From the NCBI RefSeq assembly GCF_012927305.1, contig NZ_JABBGH010000001.1, positions 248,001 to 312,000 on the forward strand: a stretch of DNA of 64,000 bases, written 5' to 3'. Source of the stretch: Hymenobacter polaris (lineage in GTDB: Bacteria; Bacteroidota; Bacteroidia; Cytophagales; Hymenobacteraceae). A program made the position numbers and the translations under genes. The notes under the pieces were generated by a model. The model was not told the DNA's origin and ran no database searches. It worked only from the letters and a program-made list of their open reading frames with translations. This document shows positions 16,947 to 25,618 of this stretch, one piece after another (position 1 is the first letter of the stretch; the number at the start of each line of letters is the position of its first letter).

Positions 16947-17522
16947 TTAAGCCAGCTGGGCCGGCTCGGCCAGCACGCTCAGGGCCGCGCAGGCCACCCC
17001 CGACACCGGTTTTTCGAGCACCAGCAGGTGCAGCGGCTGGCGGGGCTCGCCGGCCCCGGCGCCGGCCGGGAAGGGCTCTACGGCGCCGGTGGGCTGGTAG
17101 CCGCGGCGCGCATACCAGGCCAGCAGGTCGGGGCGCTCGGCTAGCACGGTCATGCGCAGGCGGGTGCAGCGCAGGTGGCGGGCCTGCAAGTCGGCGTGCA
17201 GCAGCAGGTAGCGGCCCACGCCCAGGGCCTGCTCTTCAGGGGCCACGGCCAGCAGGCTCACGTGCATTACCTCGCCGGGCGGGCGCGTGAGGCACACGCT
17301 GCCCACCAGCCCTAGGGCGGGCTCGTGGCAGCACCAGAGGCGGGTGTAGGGCGCGCGCAGCAGCGCCCGCAGGCTGGCCTCGTCGGTGCGTGGGCCGTCA
17401 AACAGGTCGGCCTCGGTGGTCCAGCCCCGGCGCGCTGGCCCCCGGTAGGCCCGGTTGATAAGCACCACCAAGCCCGGCACATCGGCGGGGCGGGCGGGGC
17501 GGGTGATGAGCAGGTCAGGCAT
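16947..17522 (-). CDS. GNAT family N-acetyltransferase
   Basis: 191 residues starting at the ATG at 17522; an upstream start at 17606 would add a non-family segment. 'TRPARPADVPGLVVLINRAY' is a typical GNAT beginning, and 'LLAVAPEEQALGVGRYLLLH' is motif A, which binds acetyl-CoA, though the usual RGxG is 'QALGVG' here. 'YARRGYQPTG' is motif B. The acceptor substrate is unknown. Confidence 0.85.
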   Translation of the reverse strand: MPDLLITRPARPADVPGLVVLINRAYRGPARRGWTTEADLFDGPRTDEASLRALLRAPYTRLWCCHEPALGLVGSVCLTRPPGEVMHVSLLAVAPEEQALGVGRYLLLHADLQARHLRCTRLRMTVLAERPDLLAWYARRGYQPTGAVEPFPAGAGAGEPRQPLHLLVLEKPVSGVACAALSVLAEPAQLA

Positions 17523-17680
17523 GGCAACGCGGGCGGCCGGCGCGCGGCCGGAATAAGGGGGCAGGGCTGGCTGGTGGCCGGCCCCTGGCAAGCAGTAACA
17601 ATTCACCGGCCCATCTGGCTGGTTAAGCAGGCTCCAAAAATACTTTTTTCAAGCTAATACTATCGTAACGAAGCCGATAG

Positions 17681-17709
17681 TTGGCGCAAGCTGGGGGCTT
17701 CTATCTTGC
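17681..17709 (+). promoter_or_regulatory. Bacteroidota-type promoter for the GH43 gene
   Basis: TTG (17681-17683), 18 bases, then TATCTTGC (17702-17709), close to TAnnTTTG. The start codon follows 37 bases later. Confidence 0.5.
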
Positions 17710-17745
17710 AGCGCAACTCGTTTCCCGCCTTTCCTTTTGCTGTTT

Positions 17746-18855
17746 ATGTCCCACGCTCTCGCTTCGCGTCGCTGGCTGCTGGCCGCGCCGCTAGCCCTGG
17801 CCGCCTGCCAAAGCTCGCCCACCCAAACTGCCGCTACCAGCGGGACCGCCGCGCCCACTACTGCCGACTCGGCCGCCGCACCGCACTACCTCAGCCAGCC
17901 GCTGCTGCGCGGTATTTACACTGCCGACCCGTCGGCCCACGTATTTGAGGATAAAATTTACATTTATCCCTCGCACGACATTGAGGCGGGCATCCCGGAA
18001 AACGACAACGGCGACCACTTCGCCATGCGTGACTACCACGTGCTGTCGCTCGACAGCGTGGGCGGCAAGGTAACCGACCACGGTGTGGCCCTCGACCTCA
18101 AGGATATCCCCTGGGCCGGCCGCCAGCTGTGGGCCCCCGACGCGGCCTTTAAGAATGGCACCTACTACCTGTACTTTCCGGTGAAGGACAAGCAGGACGT
18201 GTTTCGGCTGGGCGTGGCTACCAGTAAGTCGCCCAGCGGCCCCTTCAAGGCCGCGCCGCAGCCCATCAAGGGTAGCTACAGCATCGACCCGGCCGTGTTT
18301 ACCGACACCGACGGGCAGGCGTATTTGTACTTTGGCGGCCTGTGGGGCGGGCAGCTTCAGCGCTGGAAAACCGGTACCTACGACCCCAAAGCCCCCGACA
18401 AGGAGCCCGCTGGCCACGAGCCCGCCGTGGGCGCCCGCGTGGCGCGCCTCACCCCCGGCATGACCGAGTTTGCCGGCCCCGCCAAGGAAGTCGTCATCCT
18501 CGACTCGCTGGGCAAGCCCCTCAAAGCCAGCGACAACAAGCACCGCTTCTTCGAGGGTGGCTGGCTGCACAAGTACCAGGGCAAGTACTACTTCTCGTAC
18601 TCGACCGGCGACACCCACTTGCTGGTGTACGCCACGGGCACTTCGCCCCTAGGGCCCTTCACCTATCAGGGTGTGGTGATGAAGCCCGTGCAGGGCTGGA
18701 CCACCCACCACTCCATCGTCGAGTTTAAAGGCAAGTGGTACATCTTCTACCATGACACCCAGCTCAGCGGCAAAACCTGGCTGCGCAACGTGAAAGTGAC
18801 TGAGCTTAAGCGCCGCCCCGATGGCAGCATTATCCCCATCGACCCGGCTGGGTAG
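17746..18855 (+). CDS. Glycoside hydrolase family 43 lipoprotein
   Basis: 369 residues. The N-terminus is a lipoprotein signal ('LALAACQSS'). The five-bladed propeller of GH43 begins 'YTADPSAHVFEDKIYIYPSHD' with the general base Asp in 'ADPSAHVF'; 'YSIDPAVFTD' holds the pKa-modulating Asp, and 'RFFEGGWLHK' holds the acid Glu. GH43 enzymes are arabinofuranosidases or xylosidases acting on plant polysaccharide side chains. It stands alone, without SusC/SusD genes, so the substrate is open. The ATG at 17746 fits the signal peptide. Confidence 0.88.
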   Translation: MSHALASRRWLLAAPLALAACQSSPTQTAATSGTAAPTTADSAAAPHYLSQPLLRGIYTADPSAHVFEDKIYIYPSHDIEAGIPENDNGDHFAMRDYHVLSLDSVGGKVTDHGVALDLKDIPWAGRQLWAPDAAFKNGTYYLYFPVKDKQDVFRLGVATSKSPSGPFKAAPQPIKGSYSIDPAVFTDTDGQAYLYFGGLWGGQLQRWKTGTYDPKAPDKEPAGHEPAVGARVARLTPGMTEFAGPAKEVVILDSLGKPLKASDNKHRFFEGGWLHKYQGKYYFSYSTGDTHLLVYATGTSPLGPFTYQGVVMKPVQGWTTHHSIVEFKGKWYIFYHDTQLSGKTWLRNVKVTELKRRPDGSIIPIDPAG

Positions 18856-18881
18856 TAAATGAGTAGATGAGTAAATAAGCT

Positions 18882-18973
18882 GGTCATGCTGAGCTTGCCG
18901 AAGCATCTCTACCGCATCGTCCGGATGACCCTAGGCGGCGTGGTAGAGATGCTTCGACAAGCTCAGCATGACC
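18882..18973. repeat. Intergenic palindrome family A
   Basis: GGTCATGCTGAGCTTGCCG and onward on the left pairs with the right arm; one base differs in the arms. CCTAGG lies near the centre. It separates the convergent GH43 and pncA genes. Confidence 0.88.
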
Positions 18974-19030
18974 GCCTTTTCCTTACTAACCTAATCACCT
19001 ACTTACTTACATGCTCAACCACCTATCTGC

Positions 19031-19621
19031 CTACCGCAGCACCGCGCCGCGCGCCAGCAAGTCCTGGCGGGCGGCGGCGATGGTAGCGGGGGCAATACCG
19101 CGGGTAAGCTCGGTGAGCACTTCCACGCTGAATCCTTCTTGCAGGGCATCCTTGGCCGAGAAGTAGACGCAGTAGTCGAGGGCCAGGCCCGCCACGGCCA
19201 CTTGCGTAATGCCCCTGGCCCGCAGGTAGGCCCCTAGGCCCGTGGCGCGGCGGTGGCCATTGTCGAAAAACGCGCTGTAGCTATCCAAGTCAGGGTCGGT
19301 GCCTTTGCGAAAGATGGCTTCCACTCGGTTCAGGTCGAGGCCGGGGTGCAGGGCGGCGCCGGGGCTGCCCTGCACGCAGTGGTCGGGCCAGAGGCGCTGG
19401 GGTAGGCCCTGCCACTCGATTTCCGAAAAAACCGCCTGGCCGGGGTGGCTGCTGGCAAAGCTGCGGTGCCCTAGGGGGTGCCAGTCCTGGGTAGCTACCA
19501 CCAGGTCGTAGTGGGACTGCAGCTCGTTGAGGCCCGCCACGATGGCGTCGCCGCCAGGCACGGCCAGCGCGCCGCCGGGCATAAAATCGAGCTGCACGTC
19601 GATAAGCAAAAGGGCGTTCAT
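19031..19621 (-). CDS. pncA: Nicotinamidase/pyrazinamidase
   Basis: A 196-residue cytoplasmic amidase that turns nicotinamide into nicotinate for NAD salvage. The catalytic triad is visible: Asp in 'LLIDVQLDFMPGGAL' (D8), Lys in 'FRKGTDPDLDSYSAF', and Cys in 'ALDYCVYFSAKDA'. The metal site 'DWHPLGHRSF' is also intact. The mqo gene lies just upstream on the same strand with a 24-base gap, so the two are probably one transcript. Confidence 0.95.
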   Translation of the reverse strand: MNALLLIDVQLDFMPGGALAVPGGDAIVAGLNELQSHYDLVVATQDWHPLGHRSFASSHPGQAVFSEIEWQGLPQRLWPDHCVQGSPGAALHPGLDLNRVEAIFRKGTDPDLDSYSAFFDNGHRRATGLGAYLRARGITQVAVAGLALDYCVYFSAKDALQEGFSVEVLTELTRGIAPATIAAARQDLLARGAVLR

Positions 19622-19645
19622 AGGATAAATAAACTACGCTGGAGC

Positions 19646-21151
19646 CTAATTTTCCAGTTGCAGCACCTGGGCCGAGTGGCGGCGCACGGCGGCCGTAAGT
19701 GGCGCGTTGGCGGCTAGCGACTGGCCGAAGGAAGGCACGAGGCGGTGCAGCGTCGCCTGCCACTCGGGCGTGGCGGCCTGCTCGGGAAAGCAGCGCTGCA
19801 CCAAATCGAGCATGATACTGACGGCGGTGCTGGCGCCCGGCGAGGCCCCGAGCAGCGCCGCCACCGAGCCATCGGCCGCCGTTACTACCTCGGTGCCAAA
19901 CTCCAGCACGCCACCGGCCTTCTTATCCTTTTTAATGACCTGCACGCGCTGGCCGGCCGCTTCCAGCTGCCAGTCCTGGGGCTGGGCCTCGGGGTAATAC
20001 TCGCGTAGGGCCGCCACGCGCTGCTCGGGCGTTTGCATCACCTGCCCAATGAGGTAGCGCGTGAGCGGAATGTTGCGCGCCCCGGCAAAGAGCAGCGGCC
20101 GGATGTTGCCCAGCTCGATGGAGCGGAACAAGTCGGAATACGAGCCCTGTTTTAAAAACTTGGTCGAGAAGCCCGCGTAGGGCCCAAACAGCAGCTCGCG
20201 GCGGCCGTTTATTTGGCGCGTGTCGAGGTGGGGCACCGACATGGGCGGCGAGCCCACCGAAGCCTTGCCGTACACCTTGGCATCGTGGCGCTCAATGACT
20301 TCGCGGTTCAGGCACTTCAGCCACTGCCCGCTCACCGGGAAGCCGCCGTAGCCGCTGGCCTCCGGAATGCCGGTTTTTTCGAGCAGTGGCAGCGAGCCGC
20401 CCCCCGCCCCAATAAACACGAACCGCGTGCGCGCCTTGCGGCTCTTGCCGCTGGCCACATCGCGGATTTTCACCCGCCACAGCCCGTCGGGCTTGCGCCG
20501 AAAATCCACGATTTCCTGCCCCAGCTCGAAGCTCACGCCGGGCTGCTGGCGCAGGTAGTCGAAGAGCGAGCGGGTGAGGGCGCCAAAATTGACGTCGGTG
20601 CCGATGGCCATGCGCGTGGCGGCCACGGGCTCGGCCGGGTTGCGGCCGTCCATCACCAGCGGCACCCACTGGTCTATCTCGGTTGGGTCGGTGCTGTACT
20701 CCATGCCCGCAAACAAAGGCGAGTGCAGCAGGGCCGCGTGGCGCTTGCGCAGGTACTCCACGTTGGCTGGCCCCCACACGAAGCTCATATGGGCAATGCT
20801 GCGAATGAAGCTGGCTGGCTCGGGCAGCTGCCCGGCGGCTACCAGGCTAGCCCAAAATTGCTTGCTTTGCTCAAACTGCTCGGCAATTTTGTCGGCCTTC
20901 GCGATGTCGATGCGGCCGTCGGGCAGTTCGGGGGTGTAGTTTAGCTCGCAAAAAGCCGAATGGCCGGTGCCGGCATTATTCCAGGCGTCGGAGCTTTCGG
21001 CGGCTACCGCGTCGAGGCGCTCATAAATGGCGATGCGCAGGCTGGGGTCCAGCTCCTTAAGCAGCACCCCTAGGGTGGCGCTCATGATGCCCGCCCCGAT
21101 GAGCACCACGTCGGCGGTCAGCGGTTTGGCGGGTGTAGTCAGTAAGTTCAT
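19646..21151 (-). CDS. mqo: Malate:quinone oxidoreductase
   Basis: A 501-residue FAD-dependent membrane-associated enzyme that oxidises malate to oxaloacetate and passes electrons to quinone. 'VVLIGAGIMSATLGVLLKEL' is the FAD-binding N-terminus, and 'AWNNAGTGHSAFCELNYTP' is diagnostic for Mqo. 'FIGAGGGSLPLLEKTGI' and 'GASPGASTAVSIMLDL' are also family motifs. The length is standard (about 500). pncA follows on the same strand. Confidence 0.96.
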   Translation of the reverse strand: MNLLTTPAKPLTADVVLIGAGIMSATLGVLLKELDPSLRIAIYERLDAVAAESSDAWNNAGTGHSAFCELNYTPELPDGRIDIAKADKIAEQFEQSKQFWASLVAAGQLPEPASFIRSIAHMSFVWGPANVEYLRKRHAALLHSPLFAGMEYSTDPTEIDQWVPLVMDGRNPAEPVAATRMAIGTDVNFGALTRSLFDYLRQQPGVSFELGQEIVDFRRKPDGLWRVKIRDVASGKSRKARTRFVFIGAGGGSLPLLEKTGIPEASGYGGFPVSGQWLKCLNREVIERHDAKVYGKASVGSPPMSVPHLDTRQINGRRELLFGPYAGFSTKFLKQGSYSDLFRSIELGNIRPLLFAGARNIPLTRYLIGQVMQTPEQRVAALREYYPEAQPQDWQLEAAGQRVQVIKKDKKAGGVLEFGTEVVTAADGSVAALLGASPGASTAVSIMLDLVQRCFPEQAATPEWQATLHRLVPSFGQSLAANAPLTAAVRRHSAQVLQLEN

Positions 21152-21311
21152 ATGGTAAAATCAAGAATCAACCGGTCATATTACGGTATTCGTCTGAACG
21201 GGCTGCTTTTCACTCGCTTTTTTCTAGCGTATCATCCTGGCTAGGCGCTACCTTTAAGTTGCCAAGCGCACCGCGAAAGTTTATTTGCGGCTATTACGTA
21301 GGTGCTAACAA

Positions 21312-21734
21312 GTGACGCAACACTGCATTATCTATATGAGCGAAGCCACCGCCAACCTCAGCGAGGCGGCGCTGCTCACGCTATTGCAGCAAGCCTGGGC
21401 CGAGCACCAGCGGGCGCAGCTAACCGGCCTGCTGCTGTACCGCGACGGGCGCTTCCTGCAAATTCTGGAAGGGCCCGAAACGCCGCTGCGGGAGTTTTTC
21501 AGCCGCGTGGCCGCCGACCCTCGCCACGGCAAGCTTGAGCTGCTGGCCGACGGGCCCAAGCCCGTTTCTGACTTCCAGGACTGGCACATGAGTTTTGCCT
21601 GCACCGTGCCCGGCCAGTGTACCCAACTGCCTGGCTACCTGCAGCTCGAGCACCTGCTGGCCCTGACCAAAAGCACCTCGGTGCGGCACTTGCTGCACGA
21701 GTTTCTGGTGGCCGACTACGTGCCGCTGCACTAG
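21312..21734 (+). CDS. BLUF-domain protein, divergent flavin site
   Basis: 140 residues, almost only a BLUF domain, the blue-light FAD sensor. The key Tyr ('CIIYMS', Y8), Gln ('FLQILEG', Q50) and the 'DWHMSF' Trp/Met strand are present. The two Asn that normally sit just before 'ITGLL' and contact the flavin are replaced by E31 and H32 ('AEHQRAQLTGLLLY'). FAD binding may be altered or lost. The start is GTG. The stop codon overlaps that of the next, opposite gene in one CTAG. Confidence 0.85.
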   Translation: MTQHCIIYMSEATANLSEAALLTLLQQAWAEHQRAQLTGLLLYRDGRFLQILEGPETPLREFFSRVAADPRHGKLELLADGPKPVSDFQDWHMSFACTVPGQCTQLPGYLQLEHLLALTKSTSVRHLLHEFLVADYVPLH

Positions 21735-22252
21735 CCGCCCGCCCCAAACCGCCACTGCTGCCGCGCCTCCCAGGGGCCGCCCCGGTAGGCCCACAGCGCC
21801 AGACCCGTGCCTAGGGCTGCCCAGGGCTCAAAATCTGCGGCCAGCTGCGCGTGCAGCGCGCGGGCCTCGGCGGGGTCCACCTTGTTTTGCACCGTAATGT
21901 GGGGGTGCAGGCCCTGCTGGTCCTGGGCCGTGAGCGCCAGGGGTTGCCAATGCTGCTGCCAGCGCCGGTGCAGCGCCCCCAGCGGCGGGCAGTCCAGGCT
22001 ATACATCACGCCCCGGCCCATAAACTTAACGCCCGTCACGTCCAGGTCTAGGGGGGGCAGGCGGGCGGCCTCCTGGCTCAGGTAGGCAGCAATGGCCGTT
22101 TCCTGGTCGCCCGGCAGGGCGTGAAACAGCGTGAGGTGGGCGCCGAGGTAGTTGCGGCTGGGCGGAAAATAACGGCGGCGCTGCTCGTCGAAAAATGCCT
22201 GGCTAGCGTCGTCGAGCGTGAGGGTCAGGATAAGGGGTGCGGGGGTAGTCAT
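21731..22252 (-). CDS. 2'-5' RNA ligase-like 2H phosphoesterase
   Basis: 173 residues starting at the ATG at 22252. Two HxT motifs, 'HLTLFH' and 'HPHITVQNK', about 85 residues apart, mark the 2H phosphoesterase fold shared by ThpR-type RNA ligases and cyclic phosphodiesterases. Substrates in this family are 2',3'-cyclic or 2',5'-linked phosphodiesters. The CatB-like pseudogene is upstream on the same strand. The exact reaction is unknown. Confidence 0.85.
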   Translation of the reverse strand: MTTPAPLILTLTLDDASQAFFDEQRRRYFPPSRNYLGAHLTLFHALPGDQETAIAAYLSQEAARLPPLDLDVTGVKFMGRGVMYSLDCPPLGALHRRWQQHWQPLALTAQDQQGLHPHITVQNKVDPAEARALHAQLAADFEPWAALGTGLALWAYRGGPWEARQQWRFGAGG

Positions 22253-22274
22253 GCCCCGCATACGCAAAGGCGGC

Positions 22275-22942
22275 CTAGGTGGCTTGCTCCAAAGCCACGA
22301 GGTCGGTGCCGCAGATGGCGGCCAGGTGGCGGGTGATTTTGGCGGCGTCCCAGTGCCACCAGGCCACGGCCAGCAGGCGCGCCACGGTGGCCTCGTCGTA
22401 GCGGTGGCGCACCACCGTGGCGGGGTTGCCGGCCACGACGGCGTAGGGCGGCACGTCCTTCGTGACCACGGCGCGGGTAGCTACGATGGCGCCGTTGCCC
22501 ACGCGCACCCCGGGCATCAGCAGGGCATCGTGGCCCAGCCACACGTCGTTTTCCACCACCAAGTCGCCCTTGCTGGGGAAGGTAGCGGGGTCGAAAGCAT
22601 CTTCCCAGCCCTGGCCGAAGACCGGGAAAGGAAACGTGGTGAATAAGTCGGTGCGGTGGTTAGCTTCGCTGAACTTCGTTTGCCGCCATTCATAACAAAT
22701 TTCACCCCCGAGGCGATTTGGCAAAAGCGCCCAATGCGCAGCCGGTCGCCCACGAAGGGAAAGTGGTAGAGCACATTGCGCTCAAAATTGCGCACATCGT
22801 CGAAGTCATCGTAATAGGTGTAGTCGCCCACCTCTATGAGCGGGTTCGTGATGCTGTTCTTCAGAAATACCAGCCGCTCGTGGCCAGCTAGGGGGTGCAG
22901 CAGGCTGGGGGCCGGGCCAGTGGGGGTAGGGGTGGGAGGCAT
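22275..22942 (-). pseudogene. CatB/Vat-like xenobiotic O-acetyltransferase, frameshifted
   Basis: Two overlapping frames encode the two parts of a left-handed beta-helix acetyltransferase. The N-terminal part runs from 22942 to about 22690 ('IGRFCQIASGVKFVMNG') and the C-terminal part resumes in another frame ('EANHRTDLFTTFPFPVFG', 'DVWLGHDALLMPGVRVGNGA', 'VVAGNPATVV'). Normal relatives read MNG-ANH without a break. Here about 20 extra bases separate the codons (near 22669-22688), which shifts the frame. Either the gene is inactivated or there is a sequencing error. The active-site His in 'ANH' is kept. Confidence 0.8.
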
Positions 22943-23052
22943 GCAAAAAAATAAGAGGCAAAATGCGCAAAGTGCTGGCAGCCAAGGAGCCTAATAACCG
23001 CCAAAGCTAGCTTGAAATGACTTATTTGCGGCCCTAGGGTGTTTACTATGTA

Positions 23053-24210
23053 ATGCAACTCGACCTGCTGCTCCCCGTACTGAACGCCCCTGCTTTGCCC
23101 GCCGCCCCGGCCCTAGGGCCCGCGGCCGGCGCTACCCTGGCTGCCCCCGGTGCACCCCGCGCCCACGGCGCCAAGCTGTGGCTGCCCAAGCGCGTAGTCT
23201 TCACCCCCGATGCCCTGGATGAGGAGTATGGCCAGCGAATCTTGGCCCGCACCACGGCCCTGGGGCTGGACATTGAGCTACTAAAAAGCAACCGCCTCAC
23301 CAACCTGCGCGGTGCTGACGAGCGCGCCACTTACCGCACCGCCAAAAGCACCCTGGCCGTGGTGAAAGCCCCCGCCGGCGCCCTGCGCCTGCAGCCCACG
23401 CCTCCGTCGGCCGACTACCAGCTCAACCTGGCCGAGGGCTGCCCCGCCCACTGCCAGTACTGCTACCTGGCCGGCAGCCTAAGCGGGCCGCCCGTGGTGC
23501 GCGCCTTTGCCAACCTACCCAAGCTGCTCGAAAACACGCAGTTGTACGAGCGCCCCGGCCAGCTGGTGAGCTTCGAAGCCAGCTGCTACACCGACGTGCT
23601 GGGCATCGAGCACCTCACCGGGGCCCTGGCTGAAACCGTGGGTTACTTCGCGGGCCGCGAGGGGGCTCGGCTGCGCTTCGTGAGTAAGTACGACCACATG
23701 GGCAGCCTGCTGGGCTTGCCCCACCAGGGCCATACTCGCGCCCGCGCTTCGCTCAATGCCGAGCCCCTGGCCCGGCAGCTAGAAGGCGGCACGGCCAGCG
23801 TAGAGGCGCGCTTGCAGGCCCTACGCCAGCTGGCGCTGCCGGTGGCCCTAGGGGGCGGCGGCTACCCGGTAGGCGTGGTGCTGGCCCCCATCATGCCGCT
23901 GCCCGACTGGCAGCAGCACTACGGCGAGCTGCTCGACCGGCTGCACGCGGCCCTCGCCGACGTGCCGGGCCTCGACCTCACGGTGGAGTTTATTACCCAC
24001 CGCTTCACGCCCGGCTCGAAGGAGGTGCTGCTGGGCTGGTACCCCGCCACCACCCTCGACCTGGAGGAAAGCACCCGCGCCCAGAAGCGCAACAAGTTTG
24101 GGGGCGTGAAATACGTGTATGACCGCCCCACCATGCAGGAGCTAAAGACTTGGTTTTACGCTGAATGGCAGCGCCGCTTCCCGCAGGCCCCCATCCAGTA
24201 CTGGACGTAA
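23053..24210 (+). CDS. Spore photoproduct lyase-like radical SAM protein
   Basis: 385 residues. The radical SAM cluster motif 'CPAHCQYCYL' (CxxxCxxC) is near residue 134, followed by 'FEASCYTDVLGIEHLTG' and 'RFVSKYDHMG', which match the SplB family. SplB repairs thymine spore photoproduct in Bacillus spores using SAM. The N-terminal ~35 residues are Ala/Pro-rich and extra. Bacteroidota do not sporulate, so the substrate is probably another lesion or the protein has a different job. Confidence 0.85.
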   Translation: MQLDLLLPVLNAPALPAAPALGPAAGATLAAPGAPRAHGAKLWLPKRVVFTPDALDEEYGQRILARTTALGLDIELLKSNRLTNLRGADERATYRTAKSTLAVVKAPAGALRLQPTPPSADYQLNLAEGCPAHCQYCYLAGSLSGPPVVRAFANLPKLLENTQLYERPGQLVSFEASCYTDVLGIEHLTGALAETVGYFAGREGARLRFVSKYDHMGSLLGLPHQGHTRARASLNAEPLARQLEGGTASVEARLQALRQLALPVALGGGGYPVGVVLAPIMPLPDWQQHYGELLDRLHAALADVPGLDLTVEFITHRFTPGSKEVLLGWYPATTLDLEESTRAQKRNKFGGVKYVYDRPTMQELKTWFYAEWQRRFPQAPIQYWT

Positions 24211-24221
24211 GCTAGGGATTA

Positions 24222-24383
24222 GCGCGCAGGGGCTAGGGCCGTTCAATGACTGGGTGTAGCGACGTCTCCTTGCGTCTCGTCGTTGTTCAATAAGCCCGGC
24301 GATTAGACGCAAGGAGGCGACGCTACACTCAGCTGTATCCTGATTCCGAAAGCGCTGTCGCTGAACGGTTTTAGCCCCTGCGC
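24222..24383. repeat. Nested long palindrome between convergent genes
   Basis: The outer arms (GCGCAGGGGCTA...CGTTCA and complement) enclose inner arms 'AGACGCAAGGAG' and 'CTCCTTGCGTCT' with GTAGCG on their flanks. It lies between the convergent SplB-like gene and the membrane protein gene. Confidence 0.75.
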
Positions 24384-24389
24384 GTTACC

Positions 24390-25163
24390 CTAGGCGTCTT
24401 TCCAGAAGCGAATCAGCTCGCGCACTTGGTTGAGGAAGCGAGCATCTTCGGAGAGGCGGGCTATTTCCGTCACGGTTTGGCGGGTTAGCGCTTCGTGGTC
24501 GCGGGCGTTCTGACGGCTCAGTTCTTCCAGGCGGCCGTCGGTGCGGTCGATGGCCTGGCGCAGGGCGGCCAAGCTCTGGCCCTGCAAGCTTGCCCAAGAG
24601 CCTTCGCGGTCCACGTCAAGTTGTGCAGCAAGGGTTTTCTGCCCGGTTTCCAGCTCGGTCACGCGGGTGCGCAGCTCGGCTACGTCCTCGCGGGGGTAGC
24701 GGATTTGCTGGCCCATGTTGCGCAGGCGGGTAGCCAGGTGCTCGTAGGCCCGCTCGGCGGGGCGCACCAGCGTGAGGGCCAGCGCTATCCCGGCGGCCCA
24801 GTAGCCCAGCGGCACCAGCCCGAAGTAGGCCAGCCCGAGCAGCACCGCCGCCGTGGCCAGGTGCAGCCCCACGGCTAGCTGCCGAAACCGCCGCGCCACG
24901 CGCTGGGCATAAGCCACCGTATCGGCAGGCACGGCAATGCCCTGGGCGGCAGCATCGCGGGCCTGCTCTACCACGTCGAGGGCGGCGAAGTGGGCGTTCC
25001 AGGGCAGGATGAGCACCACCGCGAACCACCAGAGAATAGCCACGCCCGCCACCCAATCGACTAGCCGCCCCGTGCCCACGTGCAGCCACTGCAGCCCCAG
25101 AAACACCAGTAGCACCGCTCCGGCGAGCAGCAGCAGCGAAAGTAAAAATCCCCGAAACGACAT
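24390..25163 (-). CDS. Membrane protein with C-terminal coiled coil
   Basis: 257 residues. Two transmembrane hairpins are visible (about residues 6-25 plus 38-52, and 98-118 plus 120-136), then a long helical coiled-coil region (about 150-257, rich in Glu, Gln, Arg, Leu). I do not recognise the family. It is encoded just after (opposite to) the SplB-like gene with a palindrome between them. Confidence 0.7.
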   Translation of the reverse strand: MSFRGFLLSLLLLAGAVLLVFLGLQWLHVGTGRLVDWVAGVAILWWFAVVLILPWNAHFAALDVVEQARDAAAQGIAVPADTVAYAQRVARRFRQLAVGLHLATAAVLLGLAYFGLVPLGYWAAGIALALTLVRPAERAYEHLATRLRNMGQQIRYPREDVAELRTRVTELETGQKTLAAQLDVDREGSWASLQGQSLAALRQAIDRTDGRLEELSRQNARDHEALTRQTVTEIARLSEDARFLNQVRELIRFWKDA

Positions 25164-25257
25164 AGGCAGTTGGAGCGAACTGCTAGCGCAGCCGCGCTAG
25201 CCTAGGCCACAAACCTACTGACAGTCAAGCGCGCGGGCAACACCCGGCCGCGCTTGG

Positions 25258-25536
25258 CTAGCAGCCGCAGCGAAAGTCGGGGTAGTCGGCAAAGGCCGGG
25301 GCGGGCGTGTCGTCGAGCCGAATAATGCGGTCGAGGCGGATTTCCTCGCCCGAGGCCAGGATGGTGTACTCGGCCCCCTCGCGGGTAACGAAGGTTTTGA
25401 GCGTGGCCGGACCCTGGCGCAGCTCGCGCAAGTCGCTGAAATACTGTAGATACACTTGCTGGTGGCGCGTGGCGGCCGCCTCCAGCACGTCGTAGAAGTG
25501 GCAGTCGATGGGGTGATAATCGGTGGTGGTTGGCAT
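25258..25536 (-). CDS. Rho-binding antiterminator (Rof/YaeO family)
   Basis: 92 residues. 'DYHPIDCHFYDVLEAA' matches the 'YxPIxCxxYDxLE' start of Rof, and 'GEEIRLDRI' matches its closing strand. Rof binds the primary RNA site of transcription terminator Rho and blocks termination. The length is close to the E. coli protein (about 85). It is divergent from a small unknown gene 82 bases away. A Cys pair ends the protein (CGC). Confidence 0.8.
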   Translation of the reverse strand: MPTTTDYHPIDCHFYDVLEAAATRHQQVYLQYFSDLRELRQGPATLKTFVTREGAEYTILASGEEIRLDRIIRLDDTPAPAFADYPDFRCGC

Positions 25537-25618
25537 AGTGAATAAGAGTAGGCGTAATTACTTTCGGGTAACAGCGATGCAGCTAAAGCTGCCCTAACGT
25601 CTCCTCCCTTTAAAACCA

